DNA of 64,000 nucleotides from Pleurocapsa sp. PCC 7327 (GCF_000317025.1 NC_019689.1:1-64000), one strand, 5' to 3'. Positions 10,079 to 19,328 are shown, counted from the first letter of the stretch. Numbers and translations: made by a program. The notes: generated by a model from the letters alone, not told the origin.

Positions 10079-10238
10079 GCTTTCTCTTCTGTCGTATGTT
10101 CTAGGGTTGATTTAAACAAATTACCAATAGTCTAAACGTTCTCTGCCACATTTGCGAAGGGATTGCTAAAATAGACCGGGCATTCGTGTTTGCGAAAACT
10201 TGCAAGGTTTTTCGAGTATATCTAATAATGTTTTTTAA

Positions 10239-10311
10239 TGGAGGTAAGCGGACTCGAACCGCTGACATCCTGCTTGCAAAGCAGGCGCTCTACCAACTGA
10301 GCTATACCCCC
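10239..10311 (-). tRNA. tRNA-Ala(UGC)
   Basis: The minus strand folds into a 73-nt cloverleaf. The acceptor arm starts GGGGGTA and pairs with TACCTCC plus discriminator A. The D arm contains AGCTCAGTTGGTAGAGC, the anticodon stem-loop is CCTGC-TTTGCAA-GCAGG with anticodon TGC, and the T arm contains GGTTCGAGTCC. The CCA end is not encoded. UGC reads alanine codons. Confidence 0.96.
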
Positions 10312-10435
10312 TCGCTATTTACGCACCTTTATCAGTATACACCTAAATTTCAAAAAATATCAATAGTTTTACCAAAGCGATCGCTTTAGCAACCGTCGAA
10401 GACAAACTTTACTCTCATCCAAAATCTAAAATCAA

Positions 10436-11335
10436 ATGGCTCAAATCGTTGCTACTTTCTACAAATTTGTCAGATTGCCCGATTTCGCTGCTAAACAAGC
10501 TCCGCTGCTTGCTCATTGCCAGGCGCATGGCATTAAAGGAACGATTCTACTTGCCTTAGAAGGAATTAACGGCACGATCGCGGGTTCTCGTGAGGGCATT
10601 GATTCAACGCTCTCTTTTTTGCGCTCAGACGAGCGTTTAGCCGATTTGGAACACAAAGAATCCCAGGCTGAAACTCCTCCATTCGAGCGCATGAAAGTCC
10701 GTCTCAAGCGAGAAATCGTTACGCTGGGAGTACCGGAAGTCGATCCCAACGATCGCGTCGGCATCTATGTCAGTCCGCAGGAATGGAATTCCTTAATCTC
10801 CGATCCAGACGTTCTCGTTATCGATACTCGCAATGCCTACGAAGTTAAGATTGGTACCTTTAAAGGCGCGATCGATCCGCAAACTCGCTCGTTTCGAGAA
10901 TTTCCCGAATACGTTCGCGCTCGCCTCAATCCCAGTCAGCATAAAAAAGTGGCACTTTTCTGTACGGGGGGAATTCGTTGCGAGAAAGCCTCGTCTTTTC
11001 TCCTGCAACAAGGCTTTCAGGAAGTTTATCACCTCAAAGGCGGCATTTTAAGGTATTTAGAGGAAGTTCCAGCCGAAAAGAGTTTGTGGGAGGGCGAATG
11101 TTTCGTTTTTGACGAACGCATTGCAGTGAAACACGGTTTAGAAATCGGCAGCTATGATATGTGTTGTAGCTGCGGACATCCCATCTCTGAGGAAGATAAG
11201 ACATCTCCAGCTTACGAGGAGGGGATTTCTTGTCCTTACTGTATTGACAGCCTTACTGAGGAAAAGCGATCGCGCCAACAAGAAAAGCGACGGCAGATCG
11301 AACTAGCCAAGAAAGCGATCGAAAACGAGGACTGA
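10436..11335 (+). CDS. trhO: tRNA uridine-34 hydroxylase (rhodanese domain)
   Basis: TrhO (YceA family) makes 5-hydroxyuridine at position 34 of certain tRNAs, using oxygen. In this 299-residue protein the N-terminal part contains [12 protein letters not shown]. The central rhodanese domain contains [20 protein letters not shown] and the active-site cysteine loop [13 protein letters not shown]. The C-terminal part has Cys pairs CCSCGHPIS and CPYC. The start is the ATG at 10436. It follows tRNA-Ala on the opposite strand. Confidence 0.93.
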   Translation: MAQIVATFYKFVRLPDFAAKQAPLLAHCQAHGIKGTILLALEGINGTIAGSREGIDSTLSFLRSDERLADLEHKESQAETPPFERMKVRLKREIVTLGVPEVDPNDRVGIYVSPQEWNSLISDPDVLVIDTRNAYEVKIGTFKGAIDPQTRSFREFPEYVRARLNPSQHKKVALFCTGGIRCEKASSFLLQQGFQEVYHLKGGILRYLEEVPAEKSLWEGECFVFDERIAVKHGLEIGSYDMCCSCGHPISEEDKTSPAYEEGISCPYCIDSLTEEKRSRQQEKRRQIELAKKAIENED

Positions 11336-11366
11336 AAAAGTAATACCATTTTGGATTTTGGCGAAG

Positions 11367-11406
11367 CCGCCGCACGCTCCTTGAACCTCTTCAAGGAGAA
11401 CGGCGG
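11367..11406 (+). terminator. Long hairpin downstream of trhO
   Basis: CCGCCG (11367-11372) pairs with CGGCGG (11401-11406), and inside it CTCCTTGAA (11377-11385) pairs with TTCAAGGAG (11390-11398) around the 4-nt loop CCTC. The 15 paired bases with a small internal loop begin about 30 bp after trhO. No T tract follows, so it may be a dispersed palindrome rather than an intrinsic terminator. Confidence 0.5.
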
Positions 11407-11450
11407 ATGAAAGGATGGGGGATTAGTTAGTGGTTAGTGGATAGTGGTTA

Positions 11451-11540
11451 GTAGGGGCGGTTTTATCTAGAAACGCGAGAGATTTCCCAATAGTTACTGC
11501 AAAAAACCCGCCCGTACAGTAGTAATTGGTTTTTAATTCC
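11451..11540. repeat. Dispersed GTAGGGGCGG repeat, copy A
   Basis: The unit starts GTAGGGGCGGTTTT and its inverted counterpart AACCCGCCCGTAC ends at 11517. It has an internal core AAACGCGAGAGATTTCCC and a 3' tail ACAGTAGTAATTGGTTTTTA. Core and tail recur at 25285-25372, and the ends recur at 19241-19305. It occupies the gap between trhO and the FTR1 gene, after a short run of TTAGTGG-type repeats (11423-11450). Confidence 0.7.
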
Positions 11541-11570
11541 GACTTCCGAATTCCGACTTCCGACTTCACA

Positions 11571-12515
11571 TTAACTTGCTTTCTCGACTGTCTTTTCAGA
11601 GTTTTTCCCTAAAACCGATCGCCCAGTTAAACTTTGAAAATAGGCTCCGCCGACAAGTCCCATAAAGAGTAAATAGGCGATCGCTTGTCCTAGATAAAGC
11701 TTTTGCCGGTAGCCAAACAAGGATTTGAGGATAATCCCTGGAAACTCGCGATCGGGAAGAAATTCTGAAGTGTCCCAAACCAGCGGTCCCAAAAGACAAG
11801 ACTCTCCGGGTACAATACACCAATTAGCGAAGCGCCAATCTATTTGCATCAGTAGCGCTACTGACGCATCGACGTGCTTGAGCATGCCAATAACCAAACC
11901 GCCGACAATTAACAACAGTAAAATTCCCATCACCTGAAAAAATAGGCGAATGTTAATCTTAACTCCCCATTTAAACAATAATATGCCCAGTCCGGCAGCG
12001 ACTAGCAATCCAGTTATGGCTCCCGTGGCAGGCAGAATAAATCCTTCCTGAAACTTAGCAAGAATAAATAAAACAGTTTCAAAACCTTCTCGTAAGACGG
12101 CAATAAAAACGAGAAGAAAAATTGCCTTTCCGGCGCTATCATTTTGTGCTAAAGCTGTCTGAATTGCGCCTTCGACATCAGATTTAACTGACTTAGCTTG
12201 TTGCGTCATCCAAATCAGCATCCAACTGAGCATCGCGATCGCAACCAGACCAAAAACACCTGCTAAAACTTCTCTAATGACTGGCGTGTAAGGACTTTGA
12301 TGGGAATTTATTTCCTGAAGCACTCCCGCTAGAAGAAATCCTACCATGACGCTTGCCACCATTCCTCCGCCGATGCCTTGATATACCCAGCGATTGAGTT
12401 GAGTCTGATGCGCTTTACTCAAACAAGCTAGAACGATTCCCACTACTAAAGCAGCTTCAAACCCTTCTCGCAACGTGACAACAAAGGTCGGCAAGGCAGC
12501 ACTTAAATTCATCAT
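11571..12515 (-). CDS. FTR1-family high-affinity iron permease
   Basis: This 314-residue polytopic membrane protein has the two REGFE motifs that define Ftr1/EfeU iron permeases: TLREGFEAALVVG near the N-terminus and VLREGFETVLFILA near residue 145. These glutamates bind iron during transport. About seven hydrophobic segments are visible. It is immediately downstream of a ferritin-like gene on the same strand (29 bp gap), which suggests one unit for iron uptake and storage. No EfeO or EfeB partner is present nearby. Confidence 0.9.
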   Translation of the reverse strand: MMNLSAALPTFVVTLREGFEAALVVGIVLACLSKAHQTQLNRWVYQGIGGGMVASVMVGFLLAGVLQEINSHQSPYTPVIREVLAGVFGLVAIAMLSWMLIWMTQQAKSVKSDVEGAIQTALAQNDSAGKAIFLLVFIAVLREGFETVLFILAKFQEGFILPATGAITGLLVAAGLGILLFKWGVKINIRLFFQVMGILLLLIVGGLVIGMLKHVDASVALLMQIDWRFANWCIVPGESCLLGPLVWDTSEFLPDREFPGIILKSLFGYRQKLYLGQAIAYLLFMGLVGGAYFQSLTGRSVLGKNSEKTVEKAS

Positions 12516-12544
12516 TCAGTTAGCCGTCAGCATTCTGACTTTAA

Positions 12545-12979
12545 TTATACAAAATCGCGCAACATTTTTCTGATTTCAATATTGTGCAATTCTTCTTGCC
12601 CAATCATTCCTCTAGCAAATTCTTCTAAATAAATACTGGCATTTTCTACCGTATCTAATAAGTCTTTATACAATTCCAGAGATTTCTTTTCATGATTGAG
12701 GCTCTCTGTTAAAATCGTCTGCAAACTGTGTTCGTAACTTTCTTCAATGGGAGCAATTTTGAGACTGGGATGTCCTTCTAACCCGGTTAAAATTTCTCCT
12801 ACCTGTTGTGCATGAAGCAGAGATTCATTCGCTTGCTGTTGAAAAAATTGCACGATCGGGATGCGATTGGGACCCGTCACCATTAAAGAGTAGTGCGTAT
12901 AGCGGACGACGCCAGCCAATTCAAATTCCATAATTCTGTTGAGTGCTTGAATAGTTTTTTCCCGATCCAGATCTCTCAT
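12545..12979 (-). CDS. Bacterioferritin/ferritin-like protein
   Basis: The 144-residue four-helix protein has ferritin-type carboxylate/His pairs: an early Glu in IMEFELAGVVRYTHY, ANESLLHAQQV on helix B, SLNHEKKSLELYKDL, and GQEELHNIEIRKML on the last helix. It probably forms an iron-storage or DNA-protecting shell with ferroxidase activity. It precedes the FTR1 permease gene on the same strand. Whether it is a true haem-binding bacterioferritin cannot be decided by eye. Confidence 0.83.
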   Translation of the reverse strand: MRDLDREKTIQALNRIMEFELAGVVRYTHYSLMVTGPNRIPIVQFFQQQANESLLHAQQVGEILTGLEGHPSLKIAPIEESYEHSLQTILTESLNHEKKSLELYKDLLDTVENASIYLEEFARGMIGQEELHNIEIRKMLRDFV

Positions 12980-13171
12980 GCGTTGTGTTTTGAAAAAACG
13001 TTTTTATCTATAGTAATCCTTATTATTAATTACTAACACGAAAGTCCCTGCCTTTGAAAAGCAAAAATCTGTAATGAATCTAAAGATGTTCTAAAAATCC
13101 TCTCTAGGGGGATTGATAAAGCTTTACAAAAGTGAGAAGACTAAAAATAAAAGGCTTTGCAATCTCTGACT

Positions 13172-13927
13172 ATGGCTATAGCCAATCTATTTTCTCAGGT
13201 GTTGTCTTCAAGTTGGTTGCACTGGGCGCTACAGCCTCATTTAGCCCTGCACATTCCGGATGGCTTTTTGAGTTTACCAATCAGCCTCTTGACCTGGATC
13301 GTTTCCATCGGTCTAATCGCGATCGCACTCAAGCAAGTGCAAGCTGACTATCAAGAACGGGCAGTTCCCTTAATGGGCGTTTGTGCGGCATTTATTTTCG
13401 CTGCCCAAATGATTAATTTCCCCATTCCTGGCGGTACGTCGGGTCACCTATTGGGCGGCACTCTAGCTGGCGCGTTACTCGGTCCTTGGGCGGGAACTCT
13501 AGTTATGTCAGTTGTATTTATCGTCCAAGCGGTTCTATTTCAAGACGGCGGGCTGACAGTGCTGGGCGCTAATATTTTCAACATGGGTTTGGTTGGCACC
13601 TTTGGCGGTTACTATCTCTATAAAGCGATCCGTTTTGCCATCGGTCGCAACAGTTGGCGGGGAATGTTAGTGGGAATAGCGGTAGCAAGCTGGGCAAGCG
13701 TGGTCGTTGCTGCTGCGATTGCGTCATTCCAACTCGCTTTATCGGGAACCGTGCCTTTAGCAGTTGCCTTGGCTGCTATGATGTCTTGGCACGTGGTAAT
13801 CGGTATTGGAGAAGCTTTGATTACAGTAGTGGCAGTAAGTTTTGTCTGGCGATCGCGTCCCGATCTATTTTACGATCCACCTCGTCGAACCCAGCAATCG
13901 TTATCTCGTCCTTACTCGCTCCATTAA
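13172..13927 (+). CDS. cbiM: ECF transporter substrate-binding subunit CbiM
   Basis: CbiM/NikM is the membrane component that selects Co2+ or Ni2+ in ECF metal transporters. The segment LALHIPDGFLSLPISLLTW carries the His-rich N-terminal loop that normally follows the initiator Met. Here about 25 extra residues precede it, an unusual N-terminal extension. Further family segments are FAAQMINFPIPGGTSGHLLGG and GANIFNMGLVG. The start is set at ATG 13172; an in-frame TTG lies at 13157. Next come a PDGLE gene, cbiQ and, after a gap, cbiO. No cobalamin-riboswitch signature was seen upstream, so Co versus Ni is undecided. Confidence 0.92.
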   Translation: MAIANLFSQVLSSSWLHWALQPHLALHIPDGFLSLPISLLTWIVSIGLIAIALKQVQADYQERAVPLMGVCAAFIFAAQMINFPIPGGTSGHLLGGTLAGALLGPWAGTLVMSVVFIVQAVLFQDGGLTVLGANIFNMGLVGTFGGYYLYKAIRFAIGRNSWRGMLVGIAVASWASVVVAAAIASFQLALSGTVPLAVALAAMMSWHVVIGIGEALITVVAVSFVWRSRPDLFYDPPRRTQQSLSRPYSLH

Positions 13928-13945
13928 TTTCAGGATTAGCTCTCT

Positions 13946-14314
13946 ATGGCAAATAATTTTCAACGAAAACGCAATCGAGCCTTTGTTATTGCTGGTTTGG
14001 GAATTGCTTTGCTGGTAGCAGTTTTCCTATCGCCCTTCGCCAGTTCCGATCCCGATGGCTTAGATCGCGTTTCTCAAGATTTAAAATTCGATCGCAAAGC
14101 CACTGAAGATGCTCCCGCCCGTAAGTTGCCTTTTTATGCCATTTTTGAAGAATATGCCCTCAGAGGCGTGCCGGAAGGAGTCGCAACTTCTTTGGCTGGG
14201 TTGGTAGGAACCTTAGTTACCTTTGGCTTGGCTTGGGGAGTGGGCAAGTTGGTAGTTCGTCGTTCTGCCCCAACCAATACTCTAGACGAACCTTCCCCAT
14301 CTCCAGAGGATTGA
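13946..14314 (+). CDS. PDGLE-domain protein, CbiN/NikN-like ECF subunit
   Basis: This 122-residue protein has an N-terminal membrane segment (FVIAGLGIALLVAVFLSPFA), the family motif SDPDGLDRVSQDL, and a second membrane segment near its C-terminus (GLVGTLVTFGLAWGVGKLVV). PDGLE proteins stand in for CbiN as the small subunit beside CbiM in cobalt or nickel ECF transporters. It lies 18 bp after cbiM and 5 bp before cbiQ. Confidence 0.88.
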   Translation: MANNFQRKRNRAFVIAGLGIALLVAVFLSPFASSDPDGLDRVSQDLKFDRKATEDAPARKLPFYAIFEEYALRGVPEGVATSLAGLVGTLVTFGLAWGVGKLVVRRSAPTNTLDEPSPSPED

Positions 14315-14319
14315 GAGCA

Positions 14320-15096
14320 ATGATCCTCCTGCACGTCGTTGCTTTTCGCCTCGACACTGATAGCCATCAGCATACGCCTTGGCATTCGCTAGCCCCTCAG
14401 ACGCGATTGCTGTGCGTCCTGCTAAGCGTTTTTGCCATTGCCCTTACCCCTAACGGACGTTGGTGGACGTGGGCGATTTATGGCATTGGCATATGGGGAC
14501 TCATCTTAGTGAGTCAAGTGACCTTAGTGGCATTACTCAAGCGAGTTGCCGTCGAGTTTGCCTTTGTCGTCGTCGTTTTATTGGGAACGCTGTTTCGCGG
14601 TGGCGGCAGCGTAATCTGGTCTTGGGGATCTTTGCAGATTACCACAGTCGGGCTGACGGTTTTGGGAAGCGTCACTCTTAAGGTATTGCTATCTTTATTG
14701 ATACTCAATGTTCTAATTCTGACAACTTCTATTCCAGATCTTCTCCAAGCTTTTATTGCCTTGCGAATGCCGCCTTTGCTGGTGGCGATTATGGCATCGA
14801 TGTATCGCTACTTGGGCGTTTTAATTACCGAATTTAACACCATGCGTCAGGCTGCGATCGCGCGAAATTTAATGGCAAATAATTCGGCGACTCGCTTGGT
14901 TATCGGTCATATTCTCGGTTCTCTCTTTATCCGTACCTACGAACGGGGAGAACGAATTTATCAGGCAATGCTGGCACGCGGCTATCAAGGATTATCGACA
15001 ACTGAAACACTGTTGCCGCTGAGGAAATGGGATTTTCTAGCTTTGATTTTTACTGGGATTCTGGTAATTTGCGGGCAAATTTTTTATTTAAACTGA
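14320..15096 (+). CDS. cbiQ: ECF transporter membrane coupling subunit CbiQ
   Basis: CbiQ is the T component that couples ATP hydrolysis by CbiO to transport. The start is ATG 14320, 5 bp after the PDGLE gene, although the frame is open further upstream. The 258-residue protein has four to five hydrophobic segments and the coupling-helix region (MRQAAIARNL and YERGERIYQAMLARGYQG) with the Ala-Arg-Gly signature that contacts the ATPase. Confidence 0.92.
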   Translation: MILLHVVAFRLDTDSHQHTPWHSLAPQTRLLCVLLSVFAIALTPNGRWWTWAIYGIGIWGLILVSQVTLVALLKRVAVEFAFVVVVLLGTLFRGGGSVIWSWGSLQITTVGLTVLGSVTLKVLLSLLILNVLILTTSIPDLLQAFIALRMPPLLVAIMASMYRYLGVLITEFNTMRQAAIARNLMANNSATRLVIGHILGSLFIRTYERGERIYQAMLARGYQGLSTTETLLPLRKWDFLALIFTGILVICGQIFYLN

Positions 15097-15845
15097 TCGA
15101 AAAATTTAATTTATCAGCTTTGCCGATTGTTGCCGCATTACTCTAAAAAAATCTTGTCGATAGAATCGAGCGATCTCTGCAAAATGGCAATATCTGTTTC
15201 TGTCTTTTTATAGATTGTCCCAAAAGTAGAGAATGTCATGTTGAGCGGAGCGATCGCGAAGCGAAACATCTTCTACCAATTCGCCGATGCTCCTCCACTT
15301 TGTGGAAGTCCGCGTCGGTTGGCAATTATCAGTTCGCAATTGGGAATAGAGATGGATTCTAGCTAGGAATTCAATGTTTTTAGATTTTAATGGCGAATGG
15401 CGAATTATCAATTAGTCAGCCGCTCTGGGTGTAAGGCTTTTTCCTCGATCGTCTGTAGCGTTCTTGTTTAGAGATAGTCTTATAGCAGTTTTTAGTTAGA
15501 TGAGAGACCAAATTTGTCGATTTGGTTCGGCTATAGCCTCTATAGAAGTCTTAAAATATTGGACAATTCATTCAAATATTTTTCATCTTAGGCAGCTAGA
15601 ATAAAATAGTCCTGTCTTTGAAAGATTTTTTTAGATGATTAACTATTCCAAAAACGATATTTAAAATTCAAGATAACATCTTAAAAAGTTAATCCTGTCA
15701 GGCTACTTCGCTTTAATTTAGAATTCTGGATGATTTGATTAGAACGAGATATTTTGTTTTGCTAAACAAAGCATTTTTTGATATAAAAAACTCAATTACG
15801 ACTAAAATTAAAAGTAAAATTAATGATTTTACTTGAAATTTCTCG
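15097..15845. other. Non-coding gap between cbiQ and cbiO
   Basis: No gene is supported in these 749 bp. At 15225-15275 there is a copy of a common cyanobacterial dispersed repeat (GTCATGTTGAGCGGAGCGAT followed by GAAGCGAAACATCTTC), and at 15317-15345 an AATTATCAGTTCGCAATTG-type repeat. The last 300 bp are A+T-rich and may carry the cbiO promoter. Confidence 0.6.
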
Positions 15846-15881
15846 GTGAATTCTAGTCAATTTACTTTGGCATTCCCAACA

Positions 15882-16652
15882 ATGCACCACAATCCAATCT
15901 CAATTGAAAACCTGAGCTATACCTATCCTGATGGAACTCAAGCGCTTAAAAACATTAATTTGTCAATTCAAGCCAACGAACGAGTAGCATTAATCGGTGC
16001 TAATGGTTCGGGAAAATCTACTTTGCAACTACAATTAAATGGAATTTTATTACCCCAACAAGGACGGGTGAAGATCGGCAAGTGGCAGGTAAATGCTGAG
16101 AATTTGACCAAAATTCGGAACTTTGTGGGGCTAGTCTTTCAAAATCCCGACGATCAGCTATTTATGACAACTGTGTGGGAAGATGTGGCATTTGGTCCAA
16201 AAAATCAAGGCGTGCGGGGGACAGAATTGCGAGAGCGAGTCAGAGAAGCGATGGCAGCTGTTGATTTAGATATAAACGACTACGGACGCAAAAATCCAGA
16301 TAATTTATCGGGAGGAGAAAAAAAACGAGTTGCGATCGCGGGCGTATTAGCGATGCAGCCCCAAGTGTTAGTCTTAGACGAACCCTCAGCTCAACTCGAT
16401 CCCCGTTCTCGCCGACAATTGATTAACTTGTTGCAAAATTTATCGCTGACTCAACTAATTGCGACGCACGATTTGGATTTAGCATTAGAGTTGTGCGATC
16501 GCACGGTCGTGTTAAGTCGAGGGCAAGTTGTCTATGACGGCAGCACCGAACGAGTCATGAGCAACCCGGACTTTTTAGGGCAACACTCCCTAGAATCCCC
16601 CCTCAGTTACAGTCGCCCCTACTGCAATCTAGCAGATGCCCCCACGGTATAA
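15882..16652 (+). CDS. cbiO: ECF transporter ATPase CbiO
   Basis: CbiO is the ATP-hydrolysing subunit of the cobalt/nickel ECF transporter. It has Walker A GANGSGKST, the Q-loop in VFQNPDDQLF, the ABC signature LSGGEKKRVAIAG, Walker B VLVLDEPSAQLDP, and the switch His in ATHDLDLAL. I prefer ATG 15882 (MHHNPISIENLSYTYPDG); GTG 15846 would add 12 residues. It is separated from cbiMQ by 750 bp, so it may have its own promoter. Confidence 0.93.
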   Translation: MHHNPISIENLSYTYPDGTQALKNINLSIQANERVALIGANGSGKSTLQLQLNGILLPQQGRVKIGKWQVNAENLTKIRNFVGLVFQNPDDQLFMTTVWEDVAFGPKNQGVRGTELRERVREAMAAVDLDINDYGRKNPDNLSGGEKKRVAIAGVLAMQPQVLVLDEPSAQLDPRSRRQLINLLQNLSLTQLIATHDLDLALELCDRTVVLSRGQVVYDGSTERVMSNPDFLGQHSLESPLSYSRPYCNLADAPTV

Positions 16653-16685
16653 TAACCAACCATCATCGTAATGAGGTATTGAAGG

Positions 16686-17270
16686 ATGCTAGGCAGAAGG
16701 AAAAAGCTACTCAAACCCATATACTCCAAGCTAATGAACGTATCTCCTTCACTCTATTTCTTGCTCGAATACGGAAGAGCTGCAAAAAAATTGCATCCTG
16801 TCGCTGGGCAAAGAGACAAATTATTCGACGAATTCATTAAGAGCTGTCAAGATAAGAAATGCCTACAAATCGGCGTTAAAGAGAGCATGGGGAAGAAATT
16901 TGGTCCGAATTGGATTAGTGTCGATAAGTACGACAAGCGCGAATTTATTGATTATCACTATGATATTCACGATTTGAAGTTTGAGGATGAGAGTTTTGAT
17001 GCGGCTGTTTGCTGGTCTATTCTAGAGCACGTTCCCTATCCACAAAAAGCGATCGCCGAATTACACAGAGTCCTCAAGCCCAACGGGAAAATTTGGGTGC
17101 AGTTGCCCTTTCACTATCCTTTCCATGAGGAACCTAAAGACTATTGGCGCGTTACCCCCGATGGCTTGAGAATATGGCTCGAAGATTTCGATGAAATTGC
17201 CTGCGGATGCGATTTTTGGGCAAAGACTCCCACGATCGCAGCTACCTATTTCTATGGCACGAAGCGGTAG
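16686..17270 (+). CDS. Class I SAM-dependent methyltransferase
   Basis: This 194-residue protein has a compact Methyltransf_11 fold. The SAM site is degenerate at the Gly loop (CLQIGVKESMGKKFG), followed by WISVDKYD, the motif FDAAVCWSILEHVPYPQKAI, and LHRVLKPNGKIWVQLPFHYPFH. Such proteins often act in cell-surface glycan or lipid modification, but the substrate is unknown. It overlaps the convergent DUF3445 gene by 19 bp. Confidence 0.8.
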   Translation: MLGRRKKLLKPIYSKLMNVSPSLYFLLEYGRAAKKLHPVAGQRDKLFDEFIKSCQDKKCLQIGVKESMGKKFGPNWISVDKYDKREFIDYHYDIHDLKFEDESFDAAVCWSILEHVPYPQKAIAELHRVLKPNGKIWVQLPFHYPFHEEPKDYWRVTPDGLRIWLEDFDEIACGCDFWAKTPTIAATYFYGTKR

Positions 17271-18151
17271 ATTTTGCCCAAATAATCGAGCAGCACCTCT
17301 CGCACGGGAAGTATATCCTTGTAACGCTGCATTGCTAGCGGCATTTGTTGAATGGCTGCCGACAAATTTTGCGCGATCGCCGGATAACTTTCTAAGATTG
17401 AAAGTGGATAAATGTAAGTCCGAATGGTAAAGAGAACGCAATTGCTCGTTTCGAGCCGTCGCACGGTTTGACGTTCCACTCTCAGCCAGAGTTTCTCTCC
17501 TAGACGATCGACTGTAAAGGGTGCATCCGAGCGACGGGGATTTCTAGGGCGTGTCAAAGACAGATCTGGCGTATCGACAATTCCCCAATTCAAGCGATAT
17601 CCGGGGCTATCTGTTTTTAGGCGCATGAAAAAATTGTTGACTGGCTCTTCGAGCTTTTGGGCATATTCGGGAACGGGTTGATGGATTCGAGCGAGCGGCT
17701 GCCCCAGCTTATCTTGCAATCGCCAATGGAAAGGAAAACAAACGGATGCAGCAACTAAAATATATCCATCAGGGCTGGGTTGCATCAGACATAAATCCTC
17801 TTGCACCAATCGTCCTGCCAGATCGAGGGGATTTGTCTCAAAATCGGCAACGTTCCAGCTTTGCTGCGCGAGCAAACTTTCGATCCGATCGCCTTGGCGC
17901 TGATAATGGCTGGGAAAGTGTTTGGGGAGATAATCTAGTAATAAGTTTAGAACTTCTTTTTGCGATCGCTCGCTGCCTGGAAGACTGGCAAAGACTTCGC
18001 GATAGTGATGCTCTAAAAGCTCTTGTTTGCGTGCGAGATAAGCAGTAAACCGCTCGTCAATTTCAATCCAGTCTTTAAGTTTGAGAGGTTTTAAGCTCAT
18101 CTTCATGCGCCATCGACTATCCGCGAACGGTAGATAGATTCGTTGGTTCAT
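17252..18151 (-). CDS. DUF3445 haem-dependent N-demethylase-like protein
   Basis: This 299-residue protein resembles the DUF3445 family, described as haem-dependent oxidative N-demethylase-like. Recognisable segments are LVQEDLCLMQPSPDGYILVAASVCFPFHWRLQDK (split family block), IHQPVPEYAQKL and LRVERQTVRRLETSNCVLFTIRTY. Family members oxidatively remove methyl groups from small amines, but this protein's substrate is unknown. Several Met codons lie near the start (MNQRIYL, MKMSLKP), so the exact start is uncertain. Its 3' end overlaps the convergent methyltransferase gene. Confidence 0.75.
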   Translation of the reverse strand: MNQRIYLPFADSRWRMKMSLKPLKLKDWIEIDERFTAYLARKQELLEHHYREVFASLPGSERSQKEVLNLLLDYLPKHFPSHYQRQGDRIESLLAQQSWNVADFETNPLDLAGRLVQEDLCLMQPSPDGYILVAASVCFPFHWRLQDKLGQPLARIHQPVPEYAQKLEEPVNNFFMRLKTDSPGYRLNWGIVDTPDLSLTRPRNPRRSDAPFTVDRLGEKLWLRVERQTVRRLETSNCVLFTIRTYIYPLSILESYPAIAQNLSAAIQQMPLAMQRYKDILPVREVLLDYLGKIYRFVP

Positions 18152-18232
18152 TAGACCTCTTGTATATGCTGCTTTAGTCTCAACTAGAGCTTAGAAATTC
18201 ATTTCCAAGCTTGCCGCCACAGTCTACTTATA

Positions 18233-19204
18233 TCATTGCTGGCTTAAGAATTCCTCGACTTCTGCTGCGGTTGGTTGTGCCGCGATCGCGCCCGGTTTGG
18301 TTGTCGTCAGCGCCCCTACCGCACTAGCATAGGTAACGGCTTCCTTTGCCATTTCTGGATTCTGAAAAATCTGCTCTCCCTGCTGGCAGCACCGATGCAA
18401 GAAACCAGCCACAAAGCCATCGCCAGCCCCCGTCGTGTCGATTACGTTTACCTTAAACACGGGTAAAGTTCCCGAACTATTGCCCAAACTGTAGCTACAG
18501 CCGCGTTCTCCTGCCGTTACTAATACTCCCTTGACAGTCTCTACTCGTTGGGCAATTTCTTTAGGATTCTCGGTCTCGAATAGCCATTGCGCCTCATCAT
18601 CAGAGCATTTAATCAGATCTGCTTGCTTGACTACCTCCCAAATGAGAGAGGGAGCTGCTTCTACATCTAACCAAAAGACGGGTCGCCAGTTAATATCTAC
18701 GAAAACTTTAACCTGATGTTGTTTAGCTAATTCTAGGGCGCGATAGATTGCTTGTCGGCTTTCGGGATAGGCAAGCTCTAGCGTTCCCATCACCAAATAA
18801 TCTGCCCCGGCGAATAACGCCTCTGGCAAGCGATCGGCAGCTAGACGGGTATCGGCAAACTCGGTCGTTGCGATGTCGCCAAATCCGGCAAAATGCCGCT
18901 CTCCTGCTTGCGAGCGAGTTACGTATACTTGTCGGGTCGGTGCGGTGGGATGGCGTTGGACTCCCGTTGTATCTACTCCAGTGCTTTCCAATAACGCTAC
19001 CAAGTCGTCTCCGGCTTTATCTCGACCGACACAGCCGATAAAACCCGCTGTCGTTCCCAGTTTCACCAGCCCGCAGGCTACGTTAGCTGGCGCTCCGCCG
19101 GGATAAGGAGTCCAGGATTCAACTCGTTCTAGTTCTCGACCGGGTTGGTCGGCGAGACAGTCGAAGAGAATTTCACCCAAACAAAGTACGCGAGAAGAAA
19201 TCAT
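18233..19204 (-). CDS. PfkB-family sugar kinase, fructokinase-like
   Basis: The 323-residue protein has the ribokinase/PfkB fold. The N-terminal strand is VLCLGEILFDCLAD, the sugar-binding motif is PYPGGAPANVACGLVKLG, and the C-terminal catalytic motif DTTGAGDGFVAGFL has the general-base Asp. It is most like fructokinases, which make fructose 6-phosphate from free fructose released by sucrose breakdown. The specificity is inferred. A short dispersed repeat follows upstream. Confidence 0.87.
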   Translation of the reverse strand: MISSRVLCLGEILFDCLADQPGRELERVESWTPYPGGAPANVACGLVKLGTTAGFIGCVGRDKAGDDLVALLESTGVDTTGVQRHPTAPTRQVYVTRSQAGERHFAGFGDIATTEFADTRLAADRLPEALFAGADYLVMGTLELAYPESRQAIYRALELAKQHQVKVFVDINWRPVFWLDVEAAPSLIWEVVKQADLIKCSDDEAQWLFETENPKEIAQRVETVKGVLVTAGERGCSYSLGNSSGTLPVFKVNVIDTTGAGDGFVAGFLHRCCQQGEQIFQNPEMAKEAVTYASAVGALTTTKPGAIAAQPTAAEVEEFLSQQ

Positions 19205-19240
19205 ATCAGCTATCAGTGTCTACATTAGTTACTGGGAGTT

Positions 19241-19305
19241 GTAGGGGCGGTTTTTTAGATTCGCTGTTGCTAAGTTCCTAGATTTTTTAGATCGACCCGC
19301 CCGTA
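19241..19305. repeat. Dispersed GTAGGGGCGG repeat, copy B
   Basis: GTAGGGGCGGTTTTTTAGAT starts at 19241 and the inverted end ACCCGCCCGTAC finishes at 19305. The ends match copies at 11451 and 25285, but the internal sequence differs. It fills the gap between the sugar kinase and GNAT genes. Confidence 0.65.
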
Positions 19306-19328
19306 CAGAAGTTTAAATTCGACCTTGG

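Noticed and set aside
10186-10389. 67-codon frame over the tRNA-Ala gene
   Set aside because: It is read straight through the tRNA on the other strand, so it is not a gene.
12980-13171. Cobalamin or nickel riboswitch upstream of cbiM
   Set aside because: No conserved B12-box sequence or matching fold was found in the 190-bp leader.
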